A stretch of 64,000 bases of DNA. Origin: Gnetum montanum. Taxonomy: Eukaryota; Streptophyta; Gnetopsida; Gnetales; Gnetaceae. The stretch spans positions 88,368 through 152,367 of the forward strand of contig MNCI01021017.1 of the NCBI GenBank assembly GCA_015680685.1, written 5' to 3'. The notes below the pieces were generated by a model. The model was not told the origin of the DNA, did no database searches, and worked only from the letters and a program-made list of their open reading frames with translations. Both the position numbers and the translations under genes were made by a program. Below are positions 12,174 through 21,705 of this stretch, one piece after another (within the stretch, counting starts at the first letter, position 1; every line of letters starts with the position of its first letter).

Positions 12174-14785
12174 TAACAAGCAGGATCAATAAATATTTTT
12201 TATTTTCTTTAATTTTACAACTTTTTGTTTTATGTTTTTATGTTTTTATCTTTTCATGTGTTTTTTGTAAGTAATCTCATCTACGAATAAAACACTCATG
12301 TGGATCATTGGTTGAGGTGTGTTCTATGTTATTAAGTCATGAGTGATCAATTATTTGGAACAGTGAGCCCATTACACCCACTCATCCACTCTATAAATAA
12401 GAGGTTCTATTCAAGGGTACAGTGATATTCTTGACATTTTTAAAACTTAAAATTAATTTTGTGTTCATTGTACCCAGAATGAAGAAGGATGGACCAAGAG
12501 GGAATGATTAGGATGTGACATCAAGGGGACTTGTGGATTCTCTTTGGTGACATTTATGGGAGTTATCATGCAATGTGGTTGTACTAAGATCCTTGTAGAT
12601 CTAATGAAAAATGGGAGTAAGAGTAATCAAAAGGGCACTCAAAAATGAAACGCTGTTCTAGGGGATCCCACTGGAAAGACAAGCATCCATGCCTGAAGGT
12701 TGGCAGATTCTCTGGATTCAGTAAAGTGAAAAAAAAAAGAGAAAAGAAAAACAAAGTGCCACAAAACAAAAGTCACTCCTCCCTAGCATAAAACGCTAAG
12801 TGATCGTACTCCTTGTTGTTATGGTACTCTCATAGTTGTTCACCATTGGATGAAATGATATGATGCCATTGATTGAAGGATGGACTTGGTCCTAATCTTG
12901 GAATGATGGATCAATGACACATTAATCATGCTTTACACGTAGGATTCACTGTGCCCTGGGTCAATTACCTCATGTCCCAATCTCTACGATCCCTTCTCTA
13001 CTTTGTCTCATCTCACTGTTCATGTAATTGTAGCTCGTGTCCTGTGTAGCATAGAATTTTTATCTCATTCCGGTGATATTTACATGTGTGTGTTTTGTGG
13101 AGTTTGTGTGGATTACATTTAACCCTTCTAGTGCCCACGGACACTTTAAGTGTGGTTACACAAGGGCATTATAGGTTGAAACCTGCTGTGGGGAGGACCC
13201 ACTTGTGTAATTTTTTGTAATCTTCACTTGTGACATAGCTCACACACACCATTTATTACCCTCAGCATATTGTTCGTGATATTCTTTCCCTTATTACTAT
13301 CCCTCCAAATCAACGTTCCTATGAACCATCAGATAGCCTTTTTTCCCATCCGAGGTCTTTATTGATAAACACACCATTATAATTTTTGTGCCTTCAGAAC
13401 TAGTTGAATTACCCTAGAACCCTTTAATAATTGTCCATATGTCCTTAGTTTACATCATCTAATTTCAAAGAAATATTAAAAATTTGGTACATTCTCTAAG
13501 TGCCCTAACTTCAATAAAAATATATATATACATGACCCCCCTATGCTAATCAACATTATTTGCAACTGTTCACGAAGGGGAAGTTTTTCAAATTTCTCTC
13601 TACAACTTGCGATTGCGTGTCCCTTGCTTTCATATCCATAACTCGCTCGCTGGTACTCCGATTTTGATTCCGTTTGAACCTACTTGACCCCAAAGTGTTC
13701 AGCTTAGTCATGGGGGAGGGGCACATGCCGAATAGCACATAAATTTTTTGAAATTCATCATTTCCCAAAGGACATATCTAAGGGTAATTAGTTCTAAAAT
13801 TAAGAATAAAATGTGTCAAAAAAAATTTCATCCCCTTAGCTATACCAGAAAATTAAATTTGGAAACCACCTAAGCAAAGAGGACTCAACACTATAATCTT
13901 TCAGAGACATGTTCTTCCAATAATTAACATCACACGGAAATAAAGTAAATCTATTAAGGTAAGCAGTAAGGTATAACCTAACTTTGGTAACAACCTTACT
14001 AACGATTGGTCCCGTGTGATTGCAAATGGCCCCGAAACGTGGACAACAGAAAGGTCTTGCTCAAGGTGCCATCAAAAGATCTCAAATAGGTGGAAGAGAA
14101 GATCCTATTAGACAACATGCAGAATAGGAGGAACAATCATTTAGCATTCATCAAGAAGATCCTCCTACCGTACGGTTCGGGTAGGCAGAAGTAGGAGATA
14201 CCCTCTCTAAAAGTGGTGTCGGTACTTAGGGGAAATGTACCAATTTTGGCACAATAAAGAAGAAGGCACCATGGTTGGCAATTGTGGTGTAACTGTTGAC
14301 TTCTCTGTTCAAGCCATTTTGGAAGTATTAAACCTTCTGAATATAGGGCCGAAGGTTGCTCAGAACCAGCTGGATATTTTCAGAACCAAGCAACTTAATA
14401 AACTATTGACAAAGAATAAAAGGGTGGTGGAAGAAAAAGAGAAGGCTAATTGGGATGCCTCTATGGCACAAGTGTAAACTTACATGCATGCCAAGGCACT
14501 CAAGGCCTTACAAGAGGAGAAACTCCAGGTCATACTTCAACACCATCAAATCCCAAGGCCTGGAGTGCAAGAAAAGGGAAAGAAACCTATGGAGGAGCCA
14601 CCACCACTAGGAACTACATGAGTTCCACCATTCTATAATCATAGGATTTTCTTTTGTGTTGTGTCTTAATTTTTTTTTGACTCCACACTATGGCATGAAT
14701 CCATTCTAGTCAGTCAATAATCCCATACCTATCCACTATGTAATCAATGGTACTTGTTCTCACTTCAACTCGAGGACGAGTTTTC
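12174..14785 (+). other. E2 non-coding region replacing pol
   Basis: 2.6 kb without a supported coding frame. Blocks match the 3' untranslated regions of E3 and E4: a T-rich start (12195-12260), a CCCATTACACCCACTCATCC segment near 12369, CATGCCTGAAGGTT near 12691, and the GCTGTGGGGAGGACCCACTT block at 13185. This indicates that pol was deleted rather than decayed beyond recognition. The small frame at 14235-14477 has no recognisable relative. Confidence 0.7.
13183..13210 (+). other. Conserved non-coding block of the Athila-like 3' regions (E2 copy)
   Basis: CTGCTGTGGGGAGGACCCAC matches E4 at 29988-30010 and E3 at 37991-38020. It is preceded in all three by a GGGCA(A/T)-containing stretch. 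Purine-rich core. Role unknown; an internal polypurine primer or packaging site are possibilities. Confidence 0.7.
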
Positions 14786-14802
14786 ATTCAGTCGTGGGGG
14801 TA
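14786..14802 (+). promoter_or_regulatory. E2 polypurine tract
   Basis: CAGTCGTGGGGGTA stands directly before the 3' LTR start TGATGAGT. The same block precedes the 3' LTRs of E4 (30778) and, with one change, E3 (38712). The G-rich core is the plus-strand primer site used to set the LTR edge. Confidence 0.78.
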
Positions 14803-15656
14803 TGATGAGTCATGAATTTGCTGGCTATGATATCACAGTCATGATATCACAGCCATGATATATCAACCCTGTTGTATCAGTAGCCGCGATATCACAGCGG
14901 CCATGATATCGTAGCGGCCGCGATATCGCGTCTTCCCTGCAATATCGCGTATGCGATATCGAAGTGTGCTGTAATTTCTATAAATAAGAGGTGGGTTTCC
15001 CAGTTATTAGTTAGGAGTTAGAATTAGCAAAGCTTTGGCAGTTTGGCCACTCTAGAGATAGTTTATTTTCCCGTGTCTGCCTACAGTGTGGTGAATGTAA
15101 TTGTACGTCATCCTTTATTCAAGTGTGACGTACTTGGACACACACATGATCGGCAATAGAGATCGAGATTACTTCATCATTGCAGCAGTCACTTTGTTTA
15201 TGTAATTGTTTTAATGTGGAATGAGTATGACTTGATTACGAGCATCTTCGTGTGACTACTTGGTAACCCAGTGGCGTACCTAGGATTTGCGCTTGGTAAT
15301 CCCAGTGGTAGTCATGCACAAGGTCCAAGATGAGTACGGTTGATCAAGGAATCGGTTGCTCGTCGCACTTAGGCTAGATTAGATTGTCTTACCTTTTCCT
15401 CGTAGCTTAGCTTAGTTAATATTATTTTCCACTGCCTTCAGGAGTAGCGTTAGAATTAGAAACACATCATACACCTCACTCTAGACTAAACCATACGTGA
15501 TAAATATAAATACTAGTCCAAGTGGGAAGACAACGAACTGTGACCTAAGGATAACTGTCTAGGTGCCACAACTAGTCCGTCTGCAGAGTTCGACTGGATC
15601 GCGCGTGCTACGCTCATTTCGTATGGTTGAGTGTAGGGGTACCTTGCCACTCATCA
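14803..15656 (+). mobile_element. E2 3' LTR
   Basis: 854 bp, TGATGA to TCATCA. The first 160 bp hold a dense array of GATATC palindromes (14827-14960). A TATA box (TATAAATA) is at 14979-14986 and the paired GGTAAYCCAG motifs are near 15263 and 15294. The polyadenylation-like hexamer of the 5' copy (AATAAA) is mutated here (AATAGA near 15157). Followed by CCTTT, the right target duplication. Confidence 0.92.
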
Positions 15657-15821
15657 CCTTTCAAGGATCTTAGAGGCCATACTTGTCCTTTCTTAATCCT
15701 CAGTTAGTTATAATGAAGCACAACCTCAAGACAAGACACTTATAAGAGATTCTCCTAGTCTCTCTCAAGTGCTCTTTGTTGCCTCTCACTCAACTTCCTT
15801 GCACAAGCTCTCTTCTTACAC

Positions 15822-15911
15822 TTTGGCACTTGGTACTATGGCACTTGGCACTTTGGCCCTTAGCACTGCGGCACTTAGCACTTCGGCAATTGGCACTATG
15901 GCACTAACAAT
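15822..15911 (+). repeat. 15-bp minisatellite, six units
   Basis: Six degenerate copies of TTTGGCACTTGGCAC in register at 15822, 15837, 15852, 15867, 15882 and 15897. Because the unit is five codons long, a frame through it (start 15769, stop by 15978) encodes LALGT/MALGT/LALST-like pentapeptide repeats. That may be chance: the frame is only 69 codons with no other recognisable part. Confidence 0.85.
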
Positions 15912-16080
15912 GGTGAATTACATCAATATTTATAAGCAACCAGAAGGTAAAAATCCTAGAAACCTTTCCTCAACTTAACTTTAGGTTCTTTAGATATTTC
16001 CCAAGTCTTCTCACCTTCTCCCTAGCTATTTTCATTTTGCTTTGGTTGTTTCCATCTTGCCTTAGTTGTTTTCCAAATTG

Positions 16081-16302
16081 AAATGAGCATTTTAAGAAGA
16101 TTCTTCATGCATCTGGGTAATCTCTAACTTCATGTAGATGTCTCTTGTGAAAGCCTTGCTCTTGGGAGAGATGTCTACTATTGTTGGTAGACATTTCCAC
16201 TTTAGGGGAGATGTCTCTAGGAAGATATCTCTAGAAAGATATCTATCTTTCTTGGAAGACATCTCTTTTAAAGGTGCCAAAAATAAAAGTGCTCATTTTG
16301 AT
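16081..16302. repeat. Imperfect inverted repeat, possible hairpin or small MITE-like unit
   Basis: AAATGAGCATTTTAA near 16081 is mirrored by ATAAAAGTGCTCATTT near 16285. Between them, GAGATGTCT and AGACATCTC motifs recur on both strands with GATATC steps, so much of the 220 bp could fold back on itself. I see no convincing target duplication, so a mobile origin is only a possibility. Confidence 0.45.
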
Positions 16303-17334
16303 GTTGGAAGCCTCAAGATGCCTTCCAATAAGTCCCCATAGATCCTAGAACCTTCTAAACTCATCAAAATAAGACAAAAACACCTCTAGACATGGTAAAA
16401 CATCCTAGAATCATCCCCAACAAAATCAACTCAAAAAGACACATAACATGTAGGGTAGAAAAAGGGGATCAAAAGAGGGGTCCCTATACCATGGATGAGA
16501 AAAAGCGTAACCTCTTTCAAGTGGCTATGATCAATTTGAAATATCATCTTCTACTAATGTTGATGCAACTAAGACATGATTTTATTCTCCCTAATGATGT
16601 ATACAATACACTAGTAGCCAATCTCACATTACAATATTTATTCATTTAAAATTTTTTGTTGTGATTCACAATTAAATTATGTAATGCAAAAGCATAACTT
16701 TCAAGTCATTCATGCAAGGTATTATTTTCTTTTTATTCTATTTTTTGAGCAAGGAAATGCTGTAATGATGCAGCATGCCCTAGATATAGGGTCTTTTATA
16801 CATAAGTATGTAGTATTGATCATTTGTAAGTGGACTCTAGATTTTAATGTCCAATTTGAAAAATGTTTTAAAGTTATCTATTTTATTGAATTATTTACCT
16901 TCCATTGATCTTTTAGAATGCTAAGGAGAAAATTGTTAGTCTTCTCAACCCGTTGTTAAATAGATAGATTCTATTTCTACACCATTTGATTATTGTAGAT
17001 AGTTTTTTGTTAAAATCAATCTTATTTAGCATAAAAGGAATGGGTACTACAAGGAAGTAGAAAGACTTACATTTAATCAATTATATATTATAATCTTTCT
17101 AATCCTTGTAATTTTTATAAATGTAAAGTACATTTATTAAATGTTATCCTTTTTGCTCAAGAAAAAATATGATGAAAAAAAGAAAATAAATAATGTTCAA
17201 CTAATGAATGAAAAAAATAATCAAAAGCTAAATAAGGAAAAAATTAATTTAATGTCAATAATAAGAATGATCAAATAATAATAAAAAGCTAGATAAGATA
17301 GAAGCCTTTATGAATACTTTTTCTATAAGAGGTA

Positions 17335-17653
17335 TTAATTAATTTGAATAGATAACACCTGAGGAAAATAACCCCAAGCAAATATTGAAACATCATCCAT
17401 AATAATGAACATATATAGGGTTTTACCAAAGCTCCATGTTTGCATGGGAATGCATAGATCCATATGAACTATATCTAATTTTGATTTAGATCGATGTTCT
17501 GTCCTAGGAAATGACAATCTTGTGATTTTTCCTAGTTGACTTATGCCATAATCATGATTATCTAGCAAAGAAAATTTGGGCATACTTCTTACAATGTTTT
17601 CTTTCTACATGTGGTCCAAAGAGTTAAAGTTAACATGTTCCAACCTTGCATGC
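17335..17653 (-). pseudogene. Copia GAG-pre-integrase end and integrase start
   Basis: The minus strand reads MPKFSLLDNHDYGISQLGKI, then RLSFPRTEHRSKSKLDIVH and DLCIPMQTWSFG, the typical join between the pre-integrase zinc finger and the integrase core of copia elements. The motif LEHVNFNSL just before it continues the WH-x-R-L-G-H-x-N block from across the solo LTR. The sequence loses similarity after the first catalytic region (DDVSIFAWGYF). Confidence 0.82.
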
Positions 17654-18316
17654 TGATGAAATTTCATTCAGTCAATGAGTCAACTTGGCCGTGTATATGA
17701 GGCTGCGTATACGCGGCCGTGTCGATGTAGGCCCGTTGACATAGCCTTCCTGCGTCAACGTGGCCCTGTTTACGTAGCCGCCTATCCCGACCTATAAATA
17801 AGAGGGCCTTCCACCTCATTTAGGCATCCTTCTAGTAGTTGTAGTGAAGCTCTTGCATTTTGTTTCCATAGGAGTTAGATTATTTTCCCAGTGCATGCCT
17901 GTAGTGTGATGCTTGTAATTGTACGACACCTTTATTCGAGTGTAATGTACTTGGACGTGCACATGACCAGAAATAAAGATCGAGGTTACTTCATCATTGC
18001 AGCATTCACTTAGTTTTAATTGTTTAATTATTATTTTTAATTGTTATTGNTTCATTTTGTATTACTCATTAGTTTAATCAAGATTATGTTCCATTGTCTC
18101 TAGGAGTAGCACTAGTTTAGGATCACATCATACACCTCACTCTGGACTAACCCGTATGTGATAAAGTAAATACTAGTCCAGGTGGGAAGATAGCGAATTG
18201 CGATCAATGTGTAACTATCTAGATACCACAACTAGCCTATCTGCGGAGTTCGACCGGATCATGCGTGAACACTTGTATTCGTATGGTTGGGCGTAGGGGT
18301 ACCTCGCCGCTCATCA
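17654..18316 (+). mobile_element. Solo Athila-like LTR with perfect CATGC target duplication
   Basis: 663 bp, TGATGA to TCATCA, flanked by CATGC at 17649-17653 and 18317-18321. TATA box (TATAAATA) at 17793-17800 and AATAAA near 17973. Instead of GATATC palindromes its first 100 bp carry GTATACGCGGCC-type palindromes. It splits the copia pre-integrase region in the antisense direction. The paired GGTAAYCCAG motifs are absent and the LTR is about 190 bp shorter than E2's; a single N is at 18050, near where that segment would be. Confidence 0.93.
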
Positions 18317-18321
18317 CATGC

Positions 18322-18610
18322 CATAGCCATGTTATGTCTTTTGTGACAATGAGGCAATGAACATCCTTTTGCATCTACAACTTATACATTTTATTTTTTC
18401 TAATAGGGATAATGGTAATACCCTTGTCATCATTAGCCTTAAATATTTTACAAATATCTTTTTCAAATTTCACATGATAACCATTACCACATAATTTCCC
18501 AATACTTAATAAATTCTTTGAAAGATCTGGAACATAATAAATTTGGGAGATAAGATATGTATTACCTTGAGTTGTTGTGAAGGATCTGCCTAAGGATCAT
18601 TAATTTTGAT
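18322..18610 (-). pseudogene. Copia protease end / GAG-pre-integrase region
   Basis: The minus strand reads NTYLISQIYYVPDLSKNLL, then SIGKLCGNGYHVKFEK, the well-known copia segment (YVPxLxxNLLSxGxL) between protease and integrase. It stops at the solo LTR and resumes at 17653. Confidence 0.8.
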
Positions 18611-19288
18611 TTTGATTGGAAGTCCTTTGAAATTGATTGGAAATGCATTTGTTGTTGACTTCTTATGATTAGAAATCATTTGCTTATATGTCCTTAAGCT
18701 TCCTATGAGCTCAACCACGGTTATCTTATCGGGATCTCTTGCTTCTTCAATAGCCACAATGATGGGATGATATCATGTAGTTATACTTCAAAAGATCTTT
18801 TCAACAACACACATTTCCTTAAGTAGTTCTCCATAAGATTCAAGTCCATTTTGAACTTGTTGAAATTGGTTGATATATTGATCAATATTCTCTTAATCTA
18901 GCATAGGAAAAGATTCAAAGTCTTTCCTTAATACTTTTAGCTTAATAACTTGAATTTTTGATGATGCCTTGTATGCTATCTCCAAGGCATCCCATGTAAC
19001 TCTCCTAATTTGATGCATGACAATTTTGGAAAAGATTATCACATCTAACCTATATTGAATGATGAATAATGCCTTTGCATCTTTCTTATGAAGCTTCTTG
19101 AATTCATTCTTATGTTCTTCCTTCAAAACTTGAAATGTTTCCTAATCAACATCTTTGGATTCATTCTCAACAAAATTCCACAAATCTTGTGAGATCAAGA
19201 ATGTTTGCATCTTGATTGTCAAATACTCATAATTCTCTACATTAAAGACAAGAACTTGGAGAGACACAGCTCTATGATTTTGGGCCAT
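18590..19288 (-). pseudogene. Copia gag (UBN2-type), broken
   Basis: Gag of a copia element. The start at 19288 (MAQNHRAVSL) lies 39 bp downstream of the primer site, as is usual. Recognisable blocks are MQTFLISQDLWNFVENE, then HKKDAKALFIIQYRLD, then TWDALEIAYKASSKIQVIKL, LKVLRKDFESFPMLD and IVAIEEARDPDKITVVELIG. Three in-frame stops are visible (after DVD, after MLD and near VEKIF). A zinc knuckle is not seen, suggesting loss or decay before the protease region. Confidence 0.87.
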
Positions 19289-19326
19289 ACTAGAGAGATT
19301 TGTTGTCAAGGATCTAAACTAACCTA

Positions 19327-19337
19327 CTTTGATACCA
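19327..19337 (-). promoter_or_regulatory. Copia primer binding site (initiator tRNA-Met type)
   Basis: The minus strand reads TGGTATCAAAG two bases after the LTR end (...TTTTTCA), close to the TGGTATCAGAGC site known from plant copia elements. Confidence 0.85.
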
Positions 19338-19339
19338 AA

Positions 19340-19598
19340 TGAAAAACTTAAAGGACCTTGAATCTATGGTCTAAGCTTAAGAAGAAACAAGAAACTAAGT
19401 TACAATAAACACACTCTTATAAAAATCTCTTAAATTTTTTTACAAATAAACATATGTTGCCATAATTATATAGATCTTAATCTACTAAGAATAGATATAG
19501 AGAGTTAAGAAAAAGTCTAGGAAATCATGGGGACGATCCTTATCATCTCATTTAAGGATCTTCTTAAAAAGGGATAAACTAATCATGGGATTAGATAG
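19340..19598 (-). mobile_element. Copia 5' LTR, downstream 259 bp
   Basis: 3' part of the copia LTR, ending ...TTTTTCA beside the primer site. It is cut at 19598 by element E3. GATAG (19594-19598) is the left target duplication of E3 and TATAG (39600-39604) the right. Confidence 0.82.
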
Positions 19599-20487
19599 TG
19601 ATGAGTCATGTTTTGATTGGCTCCAATATCAGATACTCAATATCAGAGTTCCAATGTTGGATATCTGATATCGGATCCCAGGATGCAATGTTGAATATTC
19701 GATATTGCAGGGTATGTGCTAGCCTATAAATATAGTGCTTGGACATACAATTTTAACATAGTTTTTGTCATAGCATAGCATAGCTCTTGCAGTTTCATTT
19801 GTTTAGAGTTAGAATATTTTCCAAAGTGCTCATAGTAGGAGTCATTGAGTATATGGATCTTTATTCGAGCATTATTGTACTTGAGTACGACAATGTGTGC
19901 AAAAATAAAGATGAGCTTTCTGATCAAAACCTTGCAGCACCTTGGCTAACTTAGATATTTTATTTATGCATTTAATATTTTATGTAATTTCCTTTGATGC
20001 TCCCAAGTAATTAAGCTAAAGCAAGCTAGCTAGATTAAATAATAGCCAATTAATTTAGCACATAAGTATGACCGCTTTGAGCATGCATATGACTCTTGGT
20101 AACCCAGCAAAGCTTAACATTTGGTAACCCAGTAGTGGTATACATGTTCAGGATGTGCACAGAAAGTGGGATCAGATACTTATGCTAGGATAGTTTATTA
20201 TTGATCAACAATTAGATTAAGGTAAATTGATTATAAATTACATTTCAAACTATTCTTAATCATAGACAAATAAAATATAAAATAATAAAAATCATGTACC
20301 TCAATTATACTTAACCATATAATTAAGATTCACAAGTATAGTTGAGAAGAAAATAATTATCACGATTAGATTTCATGTCTTGAAACCAATGTACTTAAGA
20401 ACTTAAGGTCTACAGAATTTGACCGGATTACATGTGAACACTTGTGACTCATATGGTTGGGTGTAGGGGATACCTCACTACTCATCA
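19599..20487 (+). mobile_element. E3 5' LTR
   Basis: 889 bp, TGATGA to TCATCA. Early part with AATATC/GATATC palindromes (19621-19710), TATA box TATAAATATA at 19725-19734, AATAAA near 19902, paired GGTAACCCAG motifs near 20098 and 20123. Close relative of 38713-39599. Confidence 0.9.
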
Positions 20488-20488
20488 T

Positions 20489-20506
20489 TGGCATCATTAT
20501 TAGGGA
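20489..20506 (+). promoter_or_regulatory. E3 primer binding site, decayed
   Basis: TGGCATCATTATTAGGGA, one base after the LTR. Every difference from the Athila-type TGGCGCCGTTGCCGGGGA is a C-to-T or G-to-A change, the pattern left by decay of methylated cytosines. Confidence 0.8.
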
Positions 20507-20647
20507 CCTTTTAGTTGTTATGTGTACTATCTAGGATTTAGTGAAAATTATTCAAAATCATTGGAATGAATCCTAGAGTCATATCATACTTTAAATAACT
20601 ACAACAATTTTTAAAAGCACACTATTTTTTTATTTTTCTAACATAAG

Positions 20648-21705
20648 ATGTCTTCTTCTCACAGGAGTGATTCTCTGACCAAGTCTAATGGAGTACATTA
20701 GTAGGTGCTCCAACAATATAGAGTAATATATGCTCATTCTGATGAGTATGTATCAAATTTCACCTTCATCCTGCACTAAGATCAACTACTGCAGTGGTGT
20801 GACATGGAGGGCAACATCATGTTGTCACTCGATTGATCCATCCCTACAATGCTCTAACAAAGTCTTATGTGTTTGGTTCTCCAAGGACTTCATGCTAAGT
20901 ATGTTATATAGGATAGTGATGTTAGGGATTATCATCCCACTGAGGCACAGCATCTAAGGGATTGATAGCTAGAACAATGCTATGAATCTGCGAAGGGGAA
21001 GTGGTTTAATGATTCCCCATTCTTGTTGTACCAAAAAGATGGTGGAGAACCCTTCTATGGGATTTTTCCTTTTAATGAAATTTCCCTCTTTGACTTTGAT
21101 GAAGGAGGTTAGAACTAGAACCTGTAGTTCACAATCCATAATTTGGGTTTTGGTAAGAATGGATCCAATGATAAAGGGGGATAGAAGAAGGAGAGTCAGG
21201 GTAGTGATGCAGACAAGAAACACATGATCACCAAAGAGGGGGTAGTAGGCAACGTAATGGTGCTAGTCCTTCTTCCTCTTCACCTTTGTTGTGATCTTCT
21301 TCCTCTTCTAGCTTTGAATGCAACCACCAAGGGTGTAGTTATGATGGAGGTGGCCAATGAAATTGAGATAATCAAAGGGACTATTGGGCAAGTCAAGAGC
21401 ATGAGTGTTCAAGATAGACCCATCGCCATGAATGAAGGGATAGTAAAGGGCACCATAAGCACTAGAATCATGGCCTCGATGAGCCTTTGCTTGCTACCTA
21501 GAGTGTGCTAAACATTATAGAGGTAGTGTGAATTCCTACAATGCACATTAAGGATAGTTGGATCAAAATACTAGACATGAACAATATTTCTAGATTTGAA
21601 GGGGAATACAACTCAGATCTGTAGAACAATCTTCAAACTTTCCAATATGCATGTGCCTTGCAGAATATAGAAAATGAGTGGAAAAAGCTTAAGTTGTTTC
21701 CCAGG
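20648..21705 (+). pseudogene. E3 gag, first part
   Basis: Begins MSSSHRSDSLTKSNGVH, matching E1 at 7980. The conserved N-terminal domain follows (DEYVSNFTFILH, then QWCDMEGNIMLSLD), then an acidic/Phe segment (FNEISLFDFDEGG). The start of the gag core (NIENEWKKLKLFP) is cut at 21705 by E4. The next codons are found 9.9 kb on, at 31622. Several TAG and TGA stops. Confidence 0.82.

Larger units (their letters stand above)
9653..15656 (+). mobile_element. Element E2: gag-only Athila-like retrotransposon
   Basis: Two LTRs of one subfamily (9653-10188 visible and 14803-15656) flank an internal region with gag but no protease, reverse transcriptase, RNase H or integrase. Flanks are CCTTC (9648-9652) and CCTTT (15657-15661), a 5-bp duplication with one change, so this is one insertion. 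After gag the internal region goes straight into sequence related to the 3' non-coding regions of E3 and E4. E2 could therefore only have moved with enzymes from a relative. About 458 bases of the 5' LTR, primer site and leader are hidden by N. Confidence 0.87.
15662..17334. other. Spacer with minisatellite and hairpin, otherwise unassigned
   Basis: 1.7 kb flanking E2 on the right. Besides the 15-bp minisatellite (15822-15911) and the inverted repeat (16081-16302) listed separately, it is AT-rich. A short Lys/Asn-rich coiled-coil-like stretch at about 17152-17275 ends in stops. The frame at 16392-16649 (85 codons) has no recognisable relative. I cannot name a gene here. Confidence 0.5.
17335..19598 (-). 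mobile_element. Ty1/copia remnant, minus strand, left part of a nested stack
   Basis: Read leftwards: LTR 3' part (19598-19340), tRNA-Met-type primer site, gag, protease/GAG-pre-integrase region, solo LTR insertion, start of integrase. It stops abruptly near 17335, so the rest of pol and the 3' LTR are missing. The first 104 bp of its 5' LTR are 20 kb away at 39605-39708, because element E3 inserted into this LTR. A gag before an integrase with no upstream RT is the copia order. Confidence 0.85.

Noticed and set aside
14235-14477. 80-codon frame near the end of E2, possible accessory gene
   Set aside because: No match in E3 or E4 at the same place, no domain, and stops directly after; kept only as part of the non-coding region.
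15822-15911. Pentapeptide-repeat protein
   Set aside because: Only six decayed units in a very short frame; true pentapeptide-repeat proteins have a different consensus and many more units.
17152-17275. Lys/Asn-rich coiled-coil-like stretch on the plus strand
   Set aside because: Under 45 codons in A-rich DNA; composition alone explains it.
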